Origin: Candidatus Protochlamydia sp.
GTDB lineage: Bacteria; Chlamydiota; Chlamydiia; Chlamydiales; Parachlamydiaceae
Length of the DNA: 64,000 bases
Reading direction: 5' to 3'
Assembly: GCA_013695355.1 (NCBI GenBank)
Contig: JACDAQ010000048.1
Span: 1-64,000, forward strand
Below the pieces are notes generated by a model. The model was given only the letters and a program-made list of their open reading frames with translations, did not search any database and was not told where the DNA came from. The position numbers and the translations under genes are program-made. Positions 28,657 to 37,936 of the stretch are shown piece after piece; positions within the stretch are counted from its first letter, which is position 1, and every line of letters starts with the position of its first letter.

Positions 28657-29781
28657 ATGAAATTTGTTATCTCTACCCAAGAACTGAATTATTTAATCGG
28701 AAAAATTCAAAATATTGTTCCCCCTAAACCTACAGTACCAATTCTTTCAAACTTTTTGATCGAAGCTTTTAATGACGAGCTGATTTTGACCGCCACTGAT
28801 CTGACGGTTGGGATCCGCTGCCATACAGAGGCTAAAATCTTGGAAGAAGGAGCCATCGTCCTCCCAGCAAAAAGACTCGCGCAACTTGCGCGTGAACTAA
28901 CTGTTGCAAATCTTGAAATTTCAACTAATAGCAATGAAGTCACGACACTTATTGCTGGTACTTCTCGCTTTAAATTGAATGGTATTAATAAAAATGACTA
29001 TCCCCCGCTCCTTGATTTGAGCGATGCAAGCCATTTTCAAATTGAGCAAAGCAAATTGAAAGATCTCCTTTATCGGACATCTTTTGCCGTGTCCAAAGAA
29101 GACAACAGGTACGCCTTGACTGGTGTTCTGATGCAAATTAATCAGCGCCGCGTCAGCTTTGTAGGAACGGATGGAAAACGGCTGGCCAGGGCGCATAGTT
29201 CGGTCGATCTTCCTTTTGATTTCACTAGCCATTCCATTATTCCTTTAAAAACAGTCGATGAAATATTAAAGACGTTAGGCGAAGAAGGGATGGCCAAAAT
29301 TTCAATATTACCAGATAAATTAGCGCTTGAGGCCAATCAAACCCTTCTCCTTACCAAGCTGCTATCTGGCGATTATCCAGATATTAACCGAGTGATACCC
29401 GAAAAATCAGATATCGTAGTCACCCTACATCGAGAAGAGCTCACTTCGCTCTTACGCCAAATTTCTCTTTTTACTTCGGATGACAACCGGTCGGTCCGCT
29501 TTATATTTTCTGATGGAGAACTGCATCTCATTGCCAACAATGCTGATTTTGGAGAAGGAAATGTCTCCATGCCGGTCAATTATCAGGGGGTTAAATTAGA
29601 AATTGCCTTTAATCCTACTTTTTTTCTGGATATTTTGCGCCATTGCAAGGAGGAAACCGTCACAATCGGCCTTACAGATGCTTATAATCCAGGGATCATT
29701 ACAGATGGCGGTGAATTGCATGAATCATTAGAAGTGTCCCCTCTCTTTATCATTATGCCTTTGCGTTTGTCAGAAGACTAA
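28657..29781 (+). CDS. dnaN: DNA polymerase III sliding clamp
   Basis: 374 residues in three equivalent clamp domains of about 120 residues; it encircles DNA and tethers polymerase III. Signatures: MKFVISTQELNYLIGKIQNI, PILSNFLIEA, LTATDLTVGIRC, VSFVGTDGKRLA, SGDYPDINRVIP and the C-terminal IIMPLRL. Length is normal. GGAG is spaced five bases from the ATG. It is followed by recF after a 250-base gap. Confidence 0.96.
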   Translation: MKFVISTQELNYLIGKIQNIVPPKPTVPILSNFLIEAFNDELILTATDLTVGIRCHTEAKILEEGAIVLPAKRLAQLARELTVANLEISTNSNEVTTLIAGTSRFKLNGINKNDYPPLLDLSDASHFQIEQSKLKDLLYRTSFAVSKEDNRYALTGVLMQINQRRVSFVGTDGKRLARAHSSVDLPFDFTSHSIIPLKTVDEILKTLGEEGMAKISILPDKLALEANQTLLLTKLLSGDYPDINRVIPEKSDIVVTLHREELTSLLRQISLFTSDDNRSVRFIFSDGELHLIANNADFGEGNVSMPVNYQGVKLEIAFNPTFFLDILRHCKEETVTIGLTDAYNPGIITDGGELHESLEVSPLFIIMPLRLSED

Positions 29782-30033
29782 AGCATAGTATTACCATACT
29801 CATCAAACAGGATTAGCAGGAGAAGATGGACAGGATTTAAGAAAACCAGATGAAACAATGTCTGTACTCTTTAAATCCAAAAAATATCCTCCCATTTGTC
29901 GCTTTAGCGATCCTGCTTATACTTATATATGATTACTAAAAAAAGTTATGAATTTCGGATATATTAGGTTGATGCTTATTCCTCAACCGCTGAAAGCGAT
30001 TTTAAAATTAGCTGCAAAAATATGTGGGGTACT

Positions 30034-31077
30034 ATGACTCTTCGTTCGCTCTATTTGCAGCACTTTCGCATTTATGAAGAAATTTTTGTCGAATTTAATC
30101 CTTCTATCAACCTTATTTGCGGGCCCAATGCTAAAGGCAAAACGACCCTTTTGGAAGCTATACGCTATGCCATGATCGGCCGTTCTTTCCGCACCTGCAA
30201 TCCTAAAGATCTGATCCAAAATGGATTCCACTCATTTTTTCTTGACTTGCGCTTTTTGAAACATGGAATCGATCAAGTCCTCCGCTTCAGCTCTCAAGGG
30301 AGCGAACGGAAAATTTTATATAATCATACTATTCTTCCCAATATGTGCAGCCTTCTCGGAGTTATTCAAGGAGTTGTCATTACCCCGGATGATGTACAGC
30401 TGATCAAAGGCTCGCCAGCTATGCGCCGCCAATTTCTTGATATTCAGCTCTCCCAAACCGATCCGCTGTATGTCCACCATTTAACACGCTATGCTCGGGC
30501 TATGCGCCATCGTAATATTTTGCTTAAACAAAAGCAGCTGGCAACAATTGAAAGCTGGGAGCAGGAGATGGCCCACTCAACCGCTTATATTGTGAGGCAG
30601 AGGCAAAAAATTGTACAAGAGCTGCATCATCTAGTGTCCGATTATTACCATGCCTTGTCCGGAGAAATCGAAAATCTAATACTTGAATATCAGCCAAGCC
30701 TTCTGTCTATTGAGCCCGTATTTTTTATGGAACAGCTACGTAAAAATCGGCATCGTGAAATGCTTTTGGGGCATACCCTGACAGGTCCGCATAAAGACGA
30801 CCTCTCCATAAAGATCGGCAGTCGCGAAGTGCGCCTTTTTGCCAGCGAGGGGCAGCAGCGAAGCTGCGTGAATGCCATCCATTTTGCTGAATGGAAGCGT
30901 CTAAAAAGCTTTAGTGAAGACAAAAATCCTCTTTTCATGATTGATGATGTGGCCATGAGCCTGGATACAAACCGCAAAGAGAGGCTCATGGAACAGCTTA
31001 AACATCTTGGCCAGGTCTTTTTGACCACGACCGACCCTTCTCTTTTAAACAATGCGCATAAAATCATCCTTGAATAA
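30034..31077 (+). CDS. recF: DNA replication and repair ATPase RecF
   Basis: 347 residues from the ATG that gives the canonical start MTLRSLYLQHFRIYEE (an ATG 12 bases upstream is less likely). SMC-like ATPase loading RecA at gaps. Walker A is GPNAKGKTTLLEAIRY, then RSFRTCNPKDLI, the signature LFASEGQQRSCVNAIHFAEW, and Walker B FMIDDVAMSLD. In the Walker A an Ala-Lys replaces the more common A/G-Q or G-S pair, a minor variation. It sits in the dnaN-recF order common to most bacteria. Confidence 0.95.
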   Translation: MTLRSLYLQHFRIYEEIFVEFNPSINLICGPNAKGKTTLLEAIRYAMIGRSFRTCNPKDLIQNGFHSFFLDLRFLKHGIDQVLRFSSQGSERKILYNHTILPNMCSLLGVIQGVVITPDDVQLIKGSPAMRRQFLDIQLSQTDPLYVHHLTRYARAMRHRNILLKQKQLATIESWEQEMAHSTAYIVRQRQKIVQELHHLVSDYYHALSGEIENLILEYQPSLLSIEPVFFMEQLRKNRHREMLLGHTLTGPHKDDLSIKIGSREVRLFASEGQQRSCVNAIHFAEWKRLKSFSEDKNPLFMIDDVAMSLDTNRKERLMEQLKHLGQVFLTTTDPSLLNNAHKIILE

Positions 31078-31181
31078 ATTTAGACTCTTCCTTAAAAACT
31101 CACGTTTGACTGCAGGTTGAAGTTGCGAGATAGTCCAGCATGGTTTAACATTGTTATAATCTATTTAATCCCCTGAAAATT

Positions 31182-31646
31182 ATGAACGACAAAAAGCCCA
31201 GCGACCTCGTCTCCAATAGACGAGCTACGCATGATTATGAGATCTTAGAAACTTTTGAAGCCGGCATTGTCCTTCAAGGGACAGAGATCAAATCCATCCG
31301 AGATCATGGGGCTACTTTACAGGAAGCCTACATAAAAGTTTTCGGTAGCGAAGTATGGCTTGTAGGATGCAATATTGCCCATTATAAATATGGTAATATT
31401 CATAACCACGAAGAAAAAAGAGACCGCAAGCTCCTGATGCACAAAAGGGAGATCCGACGTTTAAAAACAGCCACCCAGGAAAAAGGTCTAGCCCTAATAC
31501 CTCTTGCATTGTACCTTAAACAGGGAAGGGTCAAAGTGCGCTTAGCCATGGCTAAAGGTAAAAAGTCTTACGACAAACGGGCAGACCTAAAAGAGAAAGA
31601 TGACAAAAAAAGGATGCAACAAGCCCTTAAAAATCAACAGTATTAA
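31182..31646 (+). CDS. smpB: SsrA-binding protein SmpB
   Basis: 154 residues. It binds tmRNA and rescues stalled ribosomes. The OB-fold signatures are present: SNRRATHDYEILETFEAGIV, LQGTEIKSIRDHG, and the basic C-terminal tail KGKKSYDKRADLKEKDDKKR. The final codon QQY-stop falls on the left end of a MITE-like element (31643), so the tail may have been trimmed or replaced by that insertion, although length is normal. No tmRNA gene was seen in the window. Confidence 0.95.
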   Translation: MNDKKPSDLVSNRRATHDYEILETFEAGIVLQGTEIKSIRDHGATLQEAYIKVFGSEVWLVGCNIAHYKYGNIHNHEEKRDRKLLMHKREIRRLKTATQEKGLALIPLALYLKQGRVKVRLAMAKGKKSYDKRADLKEKDDKKRMQQALKNQQY

Positions 31647-31815
31647 CCTGAGTTTTTGGGTTTATCTCATTGAAAGTAAGGGATATCGTGCCTTAGATTT
31701 GTCCTTTCGCTCTGAAAAGAATATCAAATCGATATGCTTGAAGAGCGAAAGGGCGAAGATAGGGCGCGAAATTTCCTTATTATCGAGGAAAGAAATCCAA
31801 AAATCAGGTTATTAG
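31643..31815. repeat. MITE-like element, divergent copy D
   Basis: Shares the terminal motifs with copies A-C (TTAACCTGAGTTTTTGG at left, CCAAAAATCAGGTTATTA at right) but has a different centre. That centre is dominated by a perfect 11-base stem CCTTTCGCTCT / AGAGCGAAAGG (about 31702-31752). It lies between smpB and rlmH, contains the smpB stop, and ends three bases before the rlmH start. A 71-codon frame inside it is not a gene. Confidence 0.75.
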
Positions 31816-31818
31816 GCA

Positions 31819-32241
31819 GTGTTAAAATTAAGAATCATTTCAGTGGGAAAGACTAAAGAAAAATGGCTGGAAGAGGCGTTTAACGAGTATGAGAAAAGAT
31901 TAAAGCCCGTCATGCACATTGAATGCTGCTGGGCCAAAGATTCTCAACAACTATTGGAATGGGCCCAAAAAGAACAGAACATCATCTGCCTCGACCCGCA
32001 CGGGCTATTAATCTCAAGTGAAAAATTTGCAGATGTACTAGAAAAAGCCTGGGTCAAAGGTGGCTCTCGCCTGACGATCATTATTGGAGGTGCGGAAGGG
32101 CTGCCAGAATTGCTTAAAAAGCAATTCCAGCTGATCAGTTTTTCCCCCATGACCTTTACACATCAAATTACCCGCTTGATCCTCATAGAACAGCTCTACA
32201 GGGCTTTCGAGATTCAAAAAGGGACCCAATATCATAAGTAA
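31819..32241 (+). CDS. rlmH: 23S rRNA pseudouridine-1915 N3-methyltransferase RlmH
   Basis: 140 residues, a SPOUT methyltransferase acting on the 70S ribosome, slightly shorter than the usual 155. It begins KLRIISVGKTKEKW and has LDPHG, the S-adenosylmethionine knot IIIGGAEGLP and the C-terminal LILIEQLYRAFEIQKGTQYHK ending in the conserved YH. The start is GTG, directly after the right end of the MITE copy, and the normal upstream region has been displaced. Confidence 0.93.
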   Translation: MLKLRIISVGKTKEKWLEEAFNEYEKRLKPVMHIECCWAKDSQQLLEWAQKEQNIICLDPHGLLISSEKFADVLEKAWVKGGSRLTIIIGGAEGLPELLKKQFQLISFSPMTFTHQITRLILIEQLYRAFEIQKGTQYHK

Positions 32242-32242
32242 A

Positions 32243-32596
32243 TCAAAAATTCAAATTCGCTGAGGAACCCTTTTTTATTACATTTAAAATTTCATTTGCT
32301 GAAATTGTAGCTAATTCTGCTGACTTACAGCCTAATTTTGGATTTTTTGCATACATTAAGACCAAATTAGCCACTTCTTCGGCTCGCTTAAATTCATTTT
32401 TGATTAGGAAGCTTCTTGCTAGTATTAAATTATAATCAATTTTTAGCAGTGTGCCTTTAATTGCTTGTGTGAACTGAATGGCTTTGCTATATTCTCCGAT
32501 TTCGAAATAAATTTTCGAAGCTTTAATGCAGCATTGATTTAACTTACCTTTTTTTGCTCCGGTACATTCTTCTTTGATTATAATTAATTCATTCAA
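32243..32596 (-). pseudogene. C-terminal continuation of helical-repeat protein, out of frame
   Basis: 117 open codons of TPR-like helices (CCIKASKIYFEIGEYSKAIQ, LILARSFLIKNEFKRAEEVA). The frame is open upstream into the end of the 429-residue gene before it: losing one base from the A8 tract at 32641-32648 joins the two reading frames without any stop. It is therefore best read as the tail of that protein and not as a separate gene. Confidence 0.6.
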
Positions 32597-32615
32597 AGCG
32601 ATTTGATAAACTATT

Positions 32616-33905
32616 TCATTTTTGCCTTCGATTCTTGAAGTTTTTTTTCAATTCTTGATTAGTTAAATTTAATAATTTGTTATTTTTAATTTGTGAACTG
32701 ATAAAACGGCCTTCATCAAAGAGCTCTATAGACATACAGCTCTTATACACTTCAATCAGCGCTAAATCACGAATGGTAGAGTTTTGTATTTTTTTAGCGA
32801 TGAAAGTTCTGAGTGATAGCTCTTTTTGCTTAATGGTATACTCTTTGAATAGCTCTGAAAAAGCCAAACTTTGCTCATCTGATGGTAAGTAAGGAATAAA
32901 ATTTTCAGCAATATCTGCCAAATCTAAAAGTAAAAGGATTTTGAAAATATCCTTTTTTTCCCGTCTTAAAAAAAGATTGTGTGATAGTTCATTAAGAACA
33001 TCTTCGGCTTCTACCAACTGATGTGATTGAGAATAAAATTTATAAATTTGGGATAAATAAAAGATTTTTTCATCTCTATCAGAAGAATAATCGTTCTTGA
33101 TCTGTACAAGGGCTTGTTGAAAATCATTTGATCGAATGAATAATTTAGTGGCTTCAGATCGAATTAATTTTTCATACTCGCCCGAATATTTTGAATAATG
33201 AATGGCATTCAGAGGATCATTCTTCTCTAAATAATAATGACAAATTTCCAGATTGGCTGCAGCTTGAATATCAAAAGCCTTTTTATATTGGTTCGATACA
33301 CGCTTACTTAATCCAGATAAATCAGGAGCAATAGGGGATAAATGAGAAGCAATAATGGTGGCTTTTTCAATTGCTCCCCTTGAAAGAAAAAAGTCAAAAA
33401 CTTTTTTAATCAAGGTTGCTTGGTAATCTATAGAATATTCATCCATTAGAGTCAAAGTTTGAACTGTAAGATTTAATGTTTCTCGCGAAGAAATAAGGTC
33501 TGCAACCCTAGCCGCCTGCCCTATGTCTTCGATTTTAAAATATTCTAAAAAAAGATATGATAGTTTTTTGTTAGTCAAATGGCTGGGTCTTAAATGGGCT
33601 TTTGAAGTAATTTTCACTAAGTTATAATCTAAAATAGACTTTTGATTTTCAGTGATTGAAATGTTTGGAATTTTTTTATCAGTAGAAGATAATAAATTTT
33701 TTTGTATAATTTTTGAGAGGGACACGTTCGAAGGAAAAGAAAATTGAACATCTCTACCTAAGCTTGGTATTTTGTCTAAATTTGTATGTATGCTTGAAAT
33801 CTGCATGGAGGCAATCCTTAAATAATAAGTAAATTTTTTACTAACATAAAGTTTCTGATTAACTTTAATTAGAGGAATTTTATTAGATTCTAGCTTTAAA
33901 TGCAC
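32616..33905 (-). CDS. Helical-repeat (TPR-like) protein, frameshifted at A8 tract
   Basis: 429 residues, all helical after about residue 100, with repeated A/S-x-x-E/D-x-A helices (DIGQAARVADLISSRETL, GAIEKATIIASHLSP, NDPLNAIHYSKYSGEYEKL) in TPR/solenoid style. No signal peptide; the first 35 residues are hydrophobic/basic and an internal start (MQISSIHTNL) is possible. The frame ends shortly after an A8 run; minus one base continues into the 117-codon downstream frame, giving about 550 residues. The gene may be inactivated, phase-variable, or read by slippage. Confidence 0.55.
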   Translation of the reverse strand: MHLKLESNKIPLIKVNQKLYVSKKFTYYLRIASMQISSIHTNLDKIPSLGRDVQFSFPSNVSLSKIIQKNLLSSTDKKIPNISITENQKSILDYNLVKITSKAHLRPSHLTNKKLSYLFLEYFKIEDIGQAARVADLISSRETLNLTVQTLTLMDEYSIDYQATLIKKVFDFFLSRGAIEKATIIASHLSPIAPDLSGLSKRVSNQYKKAFDIQAAANLEICHYYLEKNDPLNAIHYSKYSGEYEKLIRSEATKLFIRSNDFQQALVQIKNDYSSDRDEKIFYLSQIYKFYSQSHQLVEAEDVLNELSHNLFLRREKKDIFKILLLLDLADIAENFIPYLPSDEQSLAFSELFKEYTIKQKELSLRTFIAKKIQNSTIRDLALIEVYKSCMSIELFDEGRFISSQIKNNKLLNLTNQELKKNFKNRRQK

Positions 33906-34157
33906 TTTGCATGCAATTTGCTTTAAAAACAGCTGAAAGAATGGTGATTTAGTGAAATTACTAAATAATTGTTATAGTTAAGAGGAGTTCATTTAATCAA
34001 AAAAATAAAAGTAATGACTTTAATTCGGGTAATTGGAAAACGGATTTATAGTGTCAAAGATATTTAACGCTATTTCTAAGTTCTGTGGTAGGTTGCTCAC
34101 CACAAGCTCGAGATTCTCTCTATGGAAAAATTTGTTAAATGCAGAATAAGGTTTGAG

Positions 34158-34193
34158 GAAAGGGAAAAAAAATTTTCTATATTTTTTTTCCCT
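34158..34193 (-). terminator. A/T-rich hairpin terminator
   Basis: GGGAAAAAAAATTTTC ... ATTTTTTTTCCC immediately past the stop of the minus-strand membrane protein gene; stem plus T run in either direction. Confidence 0.5.
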
Positions 34194-34199
34194 GCGCTA

Positions 34200-34697
34200 C
34201 TATACTGCCTGTTTACTTGTACGGCGAATCGAGAAAGCGTATTTAAAGTATAAAATAGCGCCTTGAATTAAGGCTGAGCCAATAATGACATCTACTCCCC
34301 CTCTCACATCCAGGGGTGCAAACTTTACCAATACACCTAAAAGCACCATCGACCCCAACAAAATATAATATTTTTTAGGATAAATTAAAAATAAACTTAC
34401 TGGATTTGGTAATGTTAGAATACGTTCAACACTTTTTTGAACAGTTTTAGCAAAAATGAAACGCCCCTTCATGAATCCAATCCAAAGAGCAATTGCAATT
34501 AAGGCCAAAGCACCCTGTTCTGAATTGCCAAGTAATGAGGATAGTGAATCTAAAACAGGACGCTTTAAAGTGACCAAATTTTCTTTAAGAATTGATTCAA
34601 AAATGAAGTTAAGTCCGAGGGACAAAAGAAAACACCCAATTGCCAGCCAGATTAATCCAGATAACACCACTAATGTTGTATGACTCACTTTCAGCAT
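34200..34697 (-). CDS. Four-helix membrane protein, unknown
   Basis: 165 residues from the ATG that follows AGGAGCTTTT (a start seven codons upstream has no ribosome site). Four hydrophobic segments are visible: LVVLSGLIWLAIGCFLLSLG, LALIAIALWIGFMKG, YYILLGSMVLLGVLV and VIIGSALIQGAILYF, with short loops and a basic C-terminus (RRTSKQ). The family is not recognised. It is monocistronic with its own terminator. Confidence 0.6.
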   Translation of the reverse strand: MLKVSHTTLVVLSGLIWLAIGCFLLSLGLNFIFESILKENLVTLKRPVLDSLSSLLGNSEQGALALIAIALWIGFMKGRFIFAKTVQKSVERILTLPNPVSLFLIYPKKYYILLGSMVLLGVLVKFAPLDVRGGVDVIIGSALIQGAILYFKYAFSIRRTSKQAV

Positions 34698-34721
34698 AAA
34701 AGCTCCTTTTTTTTCCAAAGC

Positions 34722-34907
34722 TTACCTTATTCCTTTTTTGAATCCTATTAATTTATTGTTATGGCCTTCTACAGCCCATGGATTAAAAGAAAGGAGCTGG
34801 GTTAAGAAATTCCTGCAAATAGCGGCCGTCCCTTCTTCATAAAGTACGAATGCGTTTTTCACGATAAATTTCAGCAGATCAGCCAAGCCCATAGATTTTA
34901 TGTGCAT
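34722..34907 (-). other. Short open frame, doubtful
   Basis: 61 codons (MHIKSMGLADLLKFIVKN...) ending 4 bases before the ribosome site of the membrane protein. No ribosome site precedes the ATG. Composition is protein-like (LLSFNPWAVEGHNNK) and it may be the tail of a lost gene. Weak evidence. Confidence 0.2.
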
Positions 34908-35105
34908 ATTAGCCTAAATGCTTTTTAAACATATTTTTAGGCCCTTTTCAGCTTGAAGCCCCCAGGGATGACCTACCCTATACTGATAATATTGGGTAGG
35001 TCACGATCGTCATAATTTTATTAAGTGTGGTTTAAGCATTGCACTTTGCAAATATTTGATTTTATCTATTAAGATTTCTCATTTCTATAAAATTTCATTT
35101 TTCAC

Positions 35106-35141
35106 TAAGAACCTGTTCAATATCTATGATCAGGTTCTAAG
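35106..35141. repeat. Palindromic scar element at end of F-box gene
   Basis: TAAGAACCTGTTCAATATC followed by TATGATCAGGTTCTAAG, almost identical to 26982-27016. It supplies the stop codon (35137-35139) of the F-box gene. Confidence 0.75.
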
Positions 35142-35778
35142 GACTTATCAAATACAATGCTGCCAAGCTTAGCGCTGTTATAACTTTACAGGCAATTTTT
35201 CTGCGACCAAAATCTAATTGTTTTTTATGATTATGCATCAAAGAAACTAAACCATTTCCAATTTCACTAGCATTAACCCAAGTTGAATCTGGCAACAAAG
35301 AATTAACTAGGTAACTAAAATTATTTAATTTAAAGATTCCAAATAAACGATCTTCAACTGGGAAGTCAGATAAATAAATATATTTCAATTTATCACAATT
35401 TTGAAATTTTTTCATAAAAATAAATGTTTCTCTTACATCATGTTTTTCGTTAATTTTAGGGTTTAGAAGTAAGACAGCACAAAAATTTAGACTAATATTT
35501 TTTTCAAAAGGGAAGTGTGTATAAAATCTGCAGTTTAACTCAGTATTAAAATAGTGATTTATGCGATTTAAATAATTCTCATTATTCGTTACAGCGTGAC
35601 TATCTAAATAATTTTTTTTATTAGTTTTAGCTAATTCATCTGGAACAATTTCTTTCCAGAAAAGATCTTCGCTACCTATTTTTATTAATGATTTGCTAAC
35701 CTGGCAACAATTACCAAGATCATGAGGTTCAAGATATAAAAAAATGTTACGTACGCAATCTTGATCTAGTATATTCAT
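35137..35778 (-). CDS. F-box protein with C-terminal membrane segment, putative effector
   Basis: 213 residues from the ATG behind TAGGACATAAA. Residues 1-45 are a good F-box: ILDQDCVRNIFLYLEPHDLG then CCQVSKSLIKIGSEDLFW, with the L..D..L..V.K.....LW spacing. F-boxes bind Skp1 and bring substrates to host SCF ubiquitin ligases, so a role after translocation into an amoeba is inferred. The middle has no WD40 or LRR pattern. A hydrophobic C-terminal segment (VITALSLAALYLI) could anchor it in a host or inclusion membrane. The stop lies in a repeat scar, so the tail may be truncated. Confidence 0.65.
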   Translation of the reverse strand: MNILDQDCVRNIFLYLEPHDLGNCCQVSKSLIKIGSEDLFWKEIVPDELAKTNKKNYLDSHAVTNNENYLNRINHYFNTELNCRFYTHFPFEKNISLNFCAVLLLNPKINEKHDVRETFIFMKKFQNCDKLKYIYLSDFPVEDRLFGIFKLNNFSYLVNSLLPDSTWVNASEIGNGLVSLMHNHKKQLDFGRRKIACKVITALSLAALYLISP

Positions 35779-36378
35779 TTTATGTCCTATTAAATTAAAA
35801 CTTATTAAAATCATTTCAGTTTATTTTTATTTTTATTTAAATTCAATTAAATACTTTTAATTAAAACATTATGTATAGAAAAAAGATATAAAATAACACT
35901 CAGTTGTAATTTTTAAACAGGGCGGTACTTAGCCAAGTAGCAATCCTAAAGCATTTTAAATGGTAATTTTTTGTAAATTTAAAGCCACCAAGAACTTCAA
36001 ATGAATGAATAAAGAGATCTAAATAATTAATCTTGCAGGTACTGCTAAATATGGTTAGAAGCATTAGAGGGTTAATAATAAAGCAATGAATCAGAAGAGA
36101 ATGCAGTCAAGCCTTCTTTTAAACCCTACTACTTAGCAGAGTGGATTAAAAAATTGCAAAGTGCGAAGGCAAATTTAAAGAAGTGTACATTAAATGAAGA
36201 TCTTGTTAAGATCAGCCAAATGTTTTTGCATTCAGGCAGATAATTATCCAATTTGAGACTCTTTGCTAATTTTGGTTGTGATCTCAAAGATATATTAGTC
36301 CTCGAATTTGCAAATTAAACGCTATAAATTTCTTAACTGGTTTTATAACCCCTTTCTAAGGATAGGATTTAAAAAGTT
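35779..36378 (+). pseudogene. Mostly non-coding, with eroded plus-strand remnant
   Basis: A 600-base gap. On the plus strand around 36090-36310 interrupted frames read FKPSYYLAEWIKKLQSAKAN, LKKCTLNEDLVKISQMFLHS and SNLRLFANFGCDLKDI with frameshifts and stops, a coding-like remnant of unknown family. The rest is AT-rich and featureless apart from the ribosome site (AAGGAT) of the next gene. Confidence 0.3.
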
Positions 36379-37479
36379 ATGAGTATTTCTCTTTCCTTTA
36401 TTCGAATTTTATTTTTTTCGATATCTACATTATTTTCCCTTATCTTTGCCACACAGCATTTAGAAGGAGGACTCAATCCAATTAATGCCGCTGTCGGAAT
36501 TCTTAGCGGAATTGCCTTTGCAGGACTATTGATCGGAGCTGATTTTGCGTTTAGACGCTTTAATTTAAGATCCTTTAATACGGCTGTGTTGGGCCTTTTT
36601 TTTGGATATTTAATGGCAGAGGCCATTCTTTTTGTTCTGACAGGGGTAATGGGGGATACTTCATTAGCATACCTCGCACCTGCCCGTTTCGCAGTCTATT
36701 TGTTCTGTGCTTATTTGGGCATGGTGATGACAGCGCGTGCAGCGGAAGAAATTCATATCAGCATTCCATTTGTAGAGTTCAAGGCAATTGGCCATAAAAA
36801 GAAAGATATCCTTGTTGATATTTCTATTTTAATCGACCCGCGGATCATTGATTTAGCCTCTTCAGGATTGCTTGACCATGACCTAATTATTCCTCGGTTT
36901 GCCGTTAAAGAGCTTTATACCCAGGCTGAGAGCTTGGACGAAGGGGTAAAAACTAAGGCCCGCCGTTCTTTAGAGGTAATAAAAAAACTTGAAAGCATTT
37001 CAACTTTAGATCTTCGCTATGTCGATACTGATTTTCCGGAAATCAAAGAACCGATGACAAAGCTTATCCGCTTAGCCAGGTTTTTAGATACAAATATCAT
37101 AACCTCTGACATTAATCGGATCCAGCAATCTTCCATTGAGGGAGTTCGCATTATTAACATTCATATGTTATCCAATGCATTAAAGCCGATTACGCAAGCT
37201 GGCGAAGTAATTAATATTAAAATTCAACGTTATGGCAAAGAAGCGCGTCAAGGGGTAGGTTATCTTGAGGATGGAACAATGGTTGTCGTCAATGGGGGTG
37301 CTGAATTTATTGGTGAAACAATAAAAGGGCATGTTCTGTCTGTTAAGCACACTTCATCAGGCCGTATGATCTTCTGTAATGCCTCTGAAGAAGGAGGCTT
37401 ATTAATTGACACTGATTTTGCCCAATCCATGGCTGAAGCTGATATAGAAAGCAATCACAAGAATTACTTAGCCCTTTAG
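36379..37479 (+). CDS. PIN/TRAM-domain membrane protein, YacL-like
   Basis: 366 residues. Four N-terminal membrane helices (about 5-25, 38-58, 68-90, 98-118) are followed by a PIN nuclease domain (LVDISILIDPRIIDLA, D147; RRSLEVIKKLE; DTNIITSDINRI) and a C-terminal TRAM domain (about 270-345, EVINIKIQRYGKEARQGVGY). This is the architecture of YacL-type proteins, thought to act on RNA at the membrane. All acidic PIN positions appear present. acpS starts three bases after the stop. Confidence 0.85.
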   Translation: MSISLSFIRILFFSISTLFSLIFATQHLEGGLNPINAAVGILSGIAFAGLLIGADFAFRRFNLRSFNTAVLGLFFGYLMAEAILFVLTGVMGDTSLAYLAPARFAVYLFCAYLGMVMTARAAEEIHISIPFVEFKAIGHKKKDILVDISILIDPRIIDLASSGLLDHDLIIPRFAVKELYTQAESLDEGVKTKARRSLEVIKKLESISTLDLRYVDTDFPEIKEPMTKLIRLARFLDTNIITSDINRIQQSSIEGVRIINIHMLSNALKPITQAGEVINIKIQRYGKEARQGVGYLEDGTMVVVNGGAEFIGETIKGHVLSVKHTSSGRMIFCNASEEGGLLIDTDFAQSMAEADIESNHKNYLAL

Positions 37480-37481
37480 GC

Positions 37482-37853
37482 ATGATCTTAGGAATTGGCA
37501 ACGATATTATAGAAATAAAACGGATTGAACATAATATTCAACGTTATCAGCAACGCTTCCTTGACAGAGTTTTTACACCACATGAGCAGGGCTACTGTCA
37601 AAAGCGAAAAGTCCCTGCTCTTCATTACGCCGGCCGGTTTGCCGCTAAAGAAGCTATTGTTAAAGCTTTAGGAACAGGCTTCAGAAACGGGCTAACCTGG
37701 CTGGATATTGAGATAAATAACGATGCTTTAGGCAAACCTTTTATCAAGCTCTCACCCAAAGCTGAAAAGGTTTTTGATTCTCCTTTTTTAATGATCTCCA
37801 TAAGCCATTGCAGTGAATATGCAACTGCTTTCGCCATTTGGATAACCAAATAA
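37482..37853 (+). CDS. acpS: Holo-[acyl-carrier-protein] synthase
   Basis: 123 residues. It transfers 4'-phosphopantetheine from CoA to acyl carrier protein. Signatures: MILGIGNDIIEIKRIE (Mg-binding Asp), FAAKEAIVKALGTG with the second acidic residue, and SISHCSEYATAFAI. Normal length. It starts just after the YacL-like gene and probably shares its transcript. Confidence 0.95.
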   Translation: MILGIGNDIIEIKRIEHNIQRYQQRFLDRVFTPHEQGYCQKRKVPALHYAGRFAAKEAIVKALGTGFRNGLTWLDIEINNDALGKPFIKLSPKAEKVFDSPFLMISISHCSEYATAFAIWITK

Positions 37854-37936
37854 ATAGTATTTTAAAAATTAATCCATTAAAAAATATCTTTATTAAATTA
37901 AATATTGTGTTATAATATTTAAAAAAAGGAATAACA

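Noticed and set aside
31600..31815. 71-codon frame overlapping smpB end and MITE copy D
   Set aside because: Begins inside smpB and runs through the MITE hairpin; no ribosome site.
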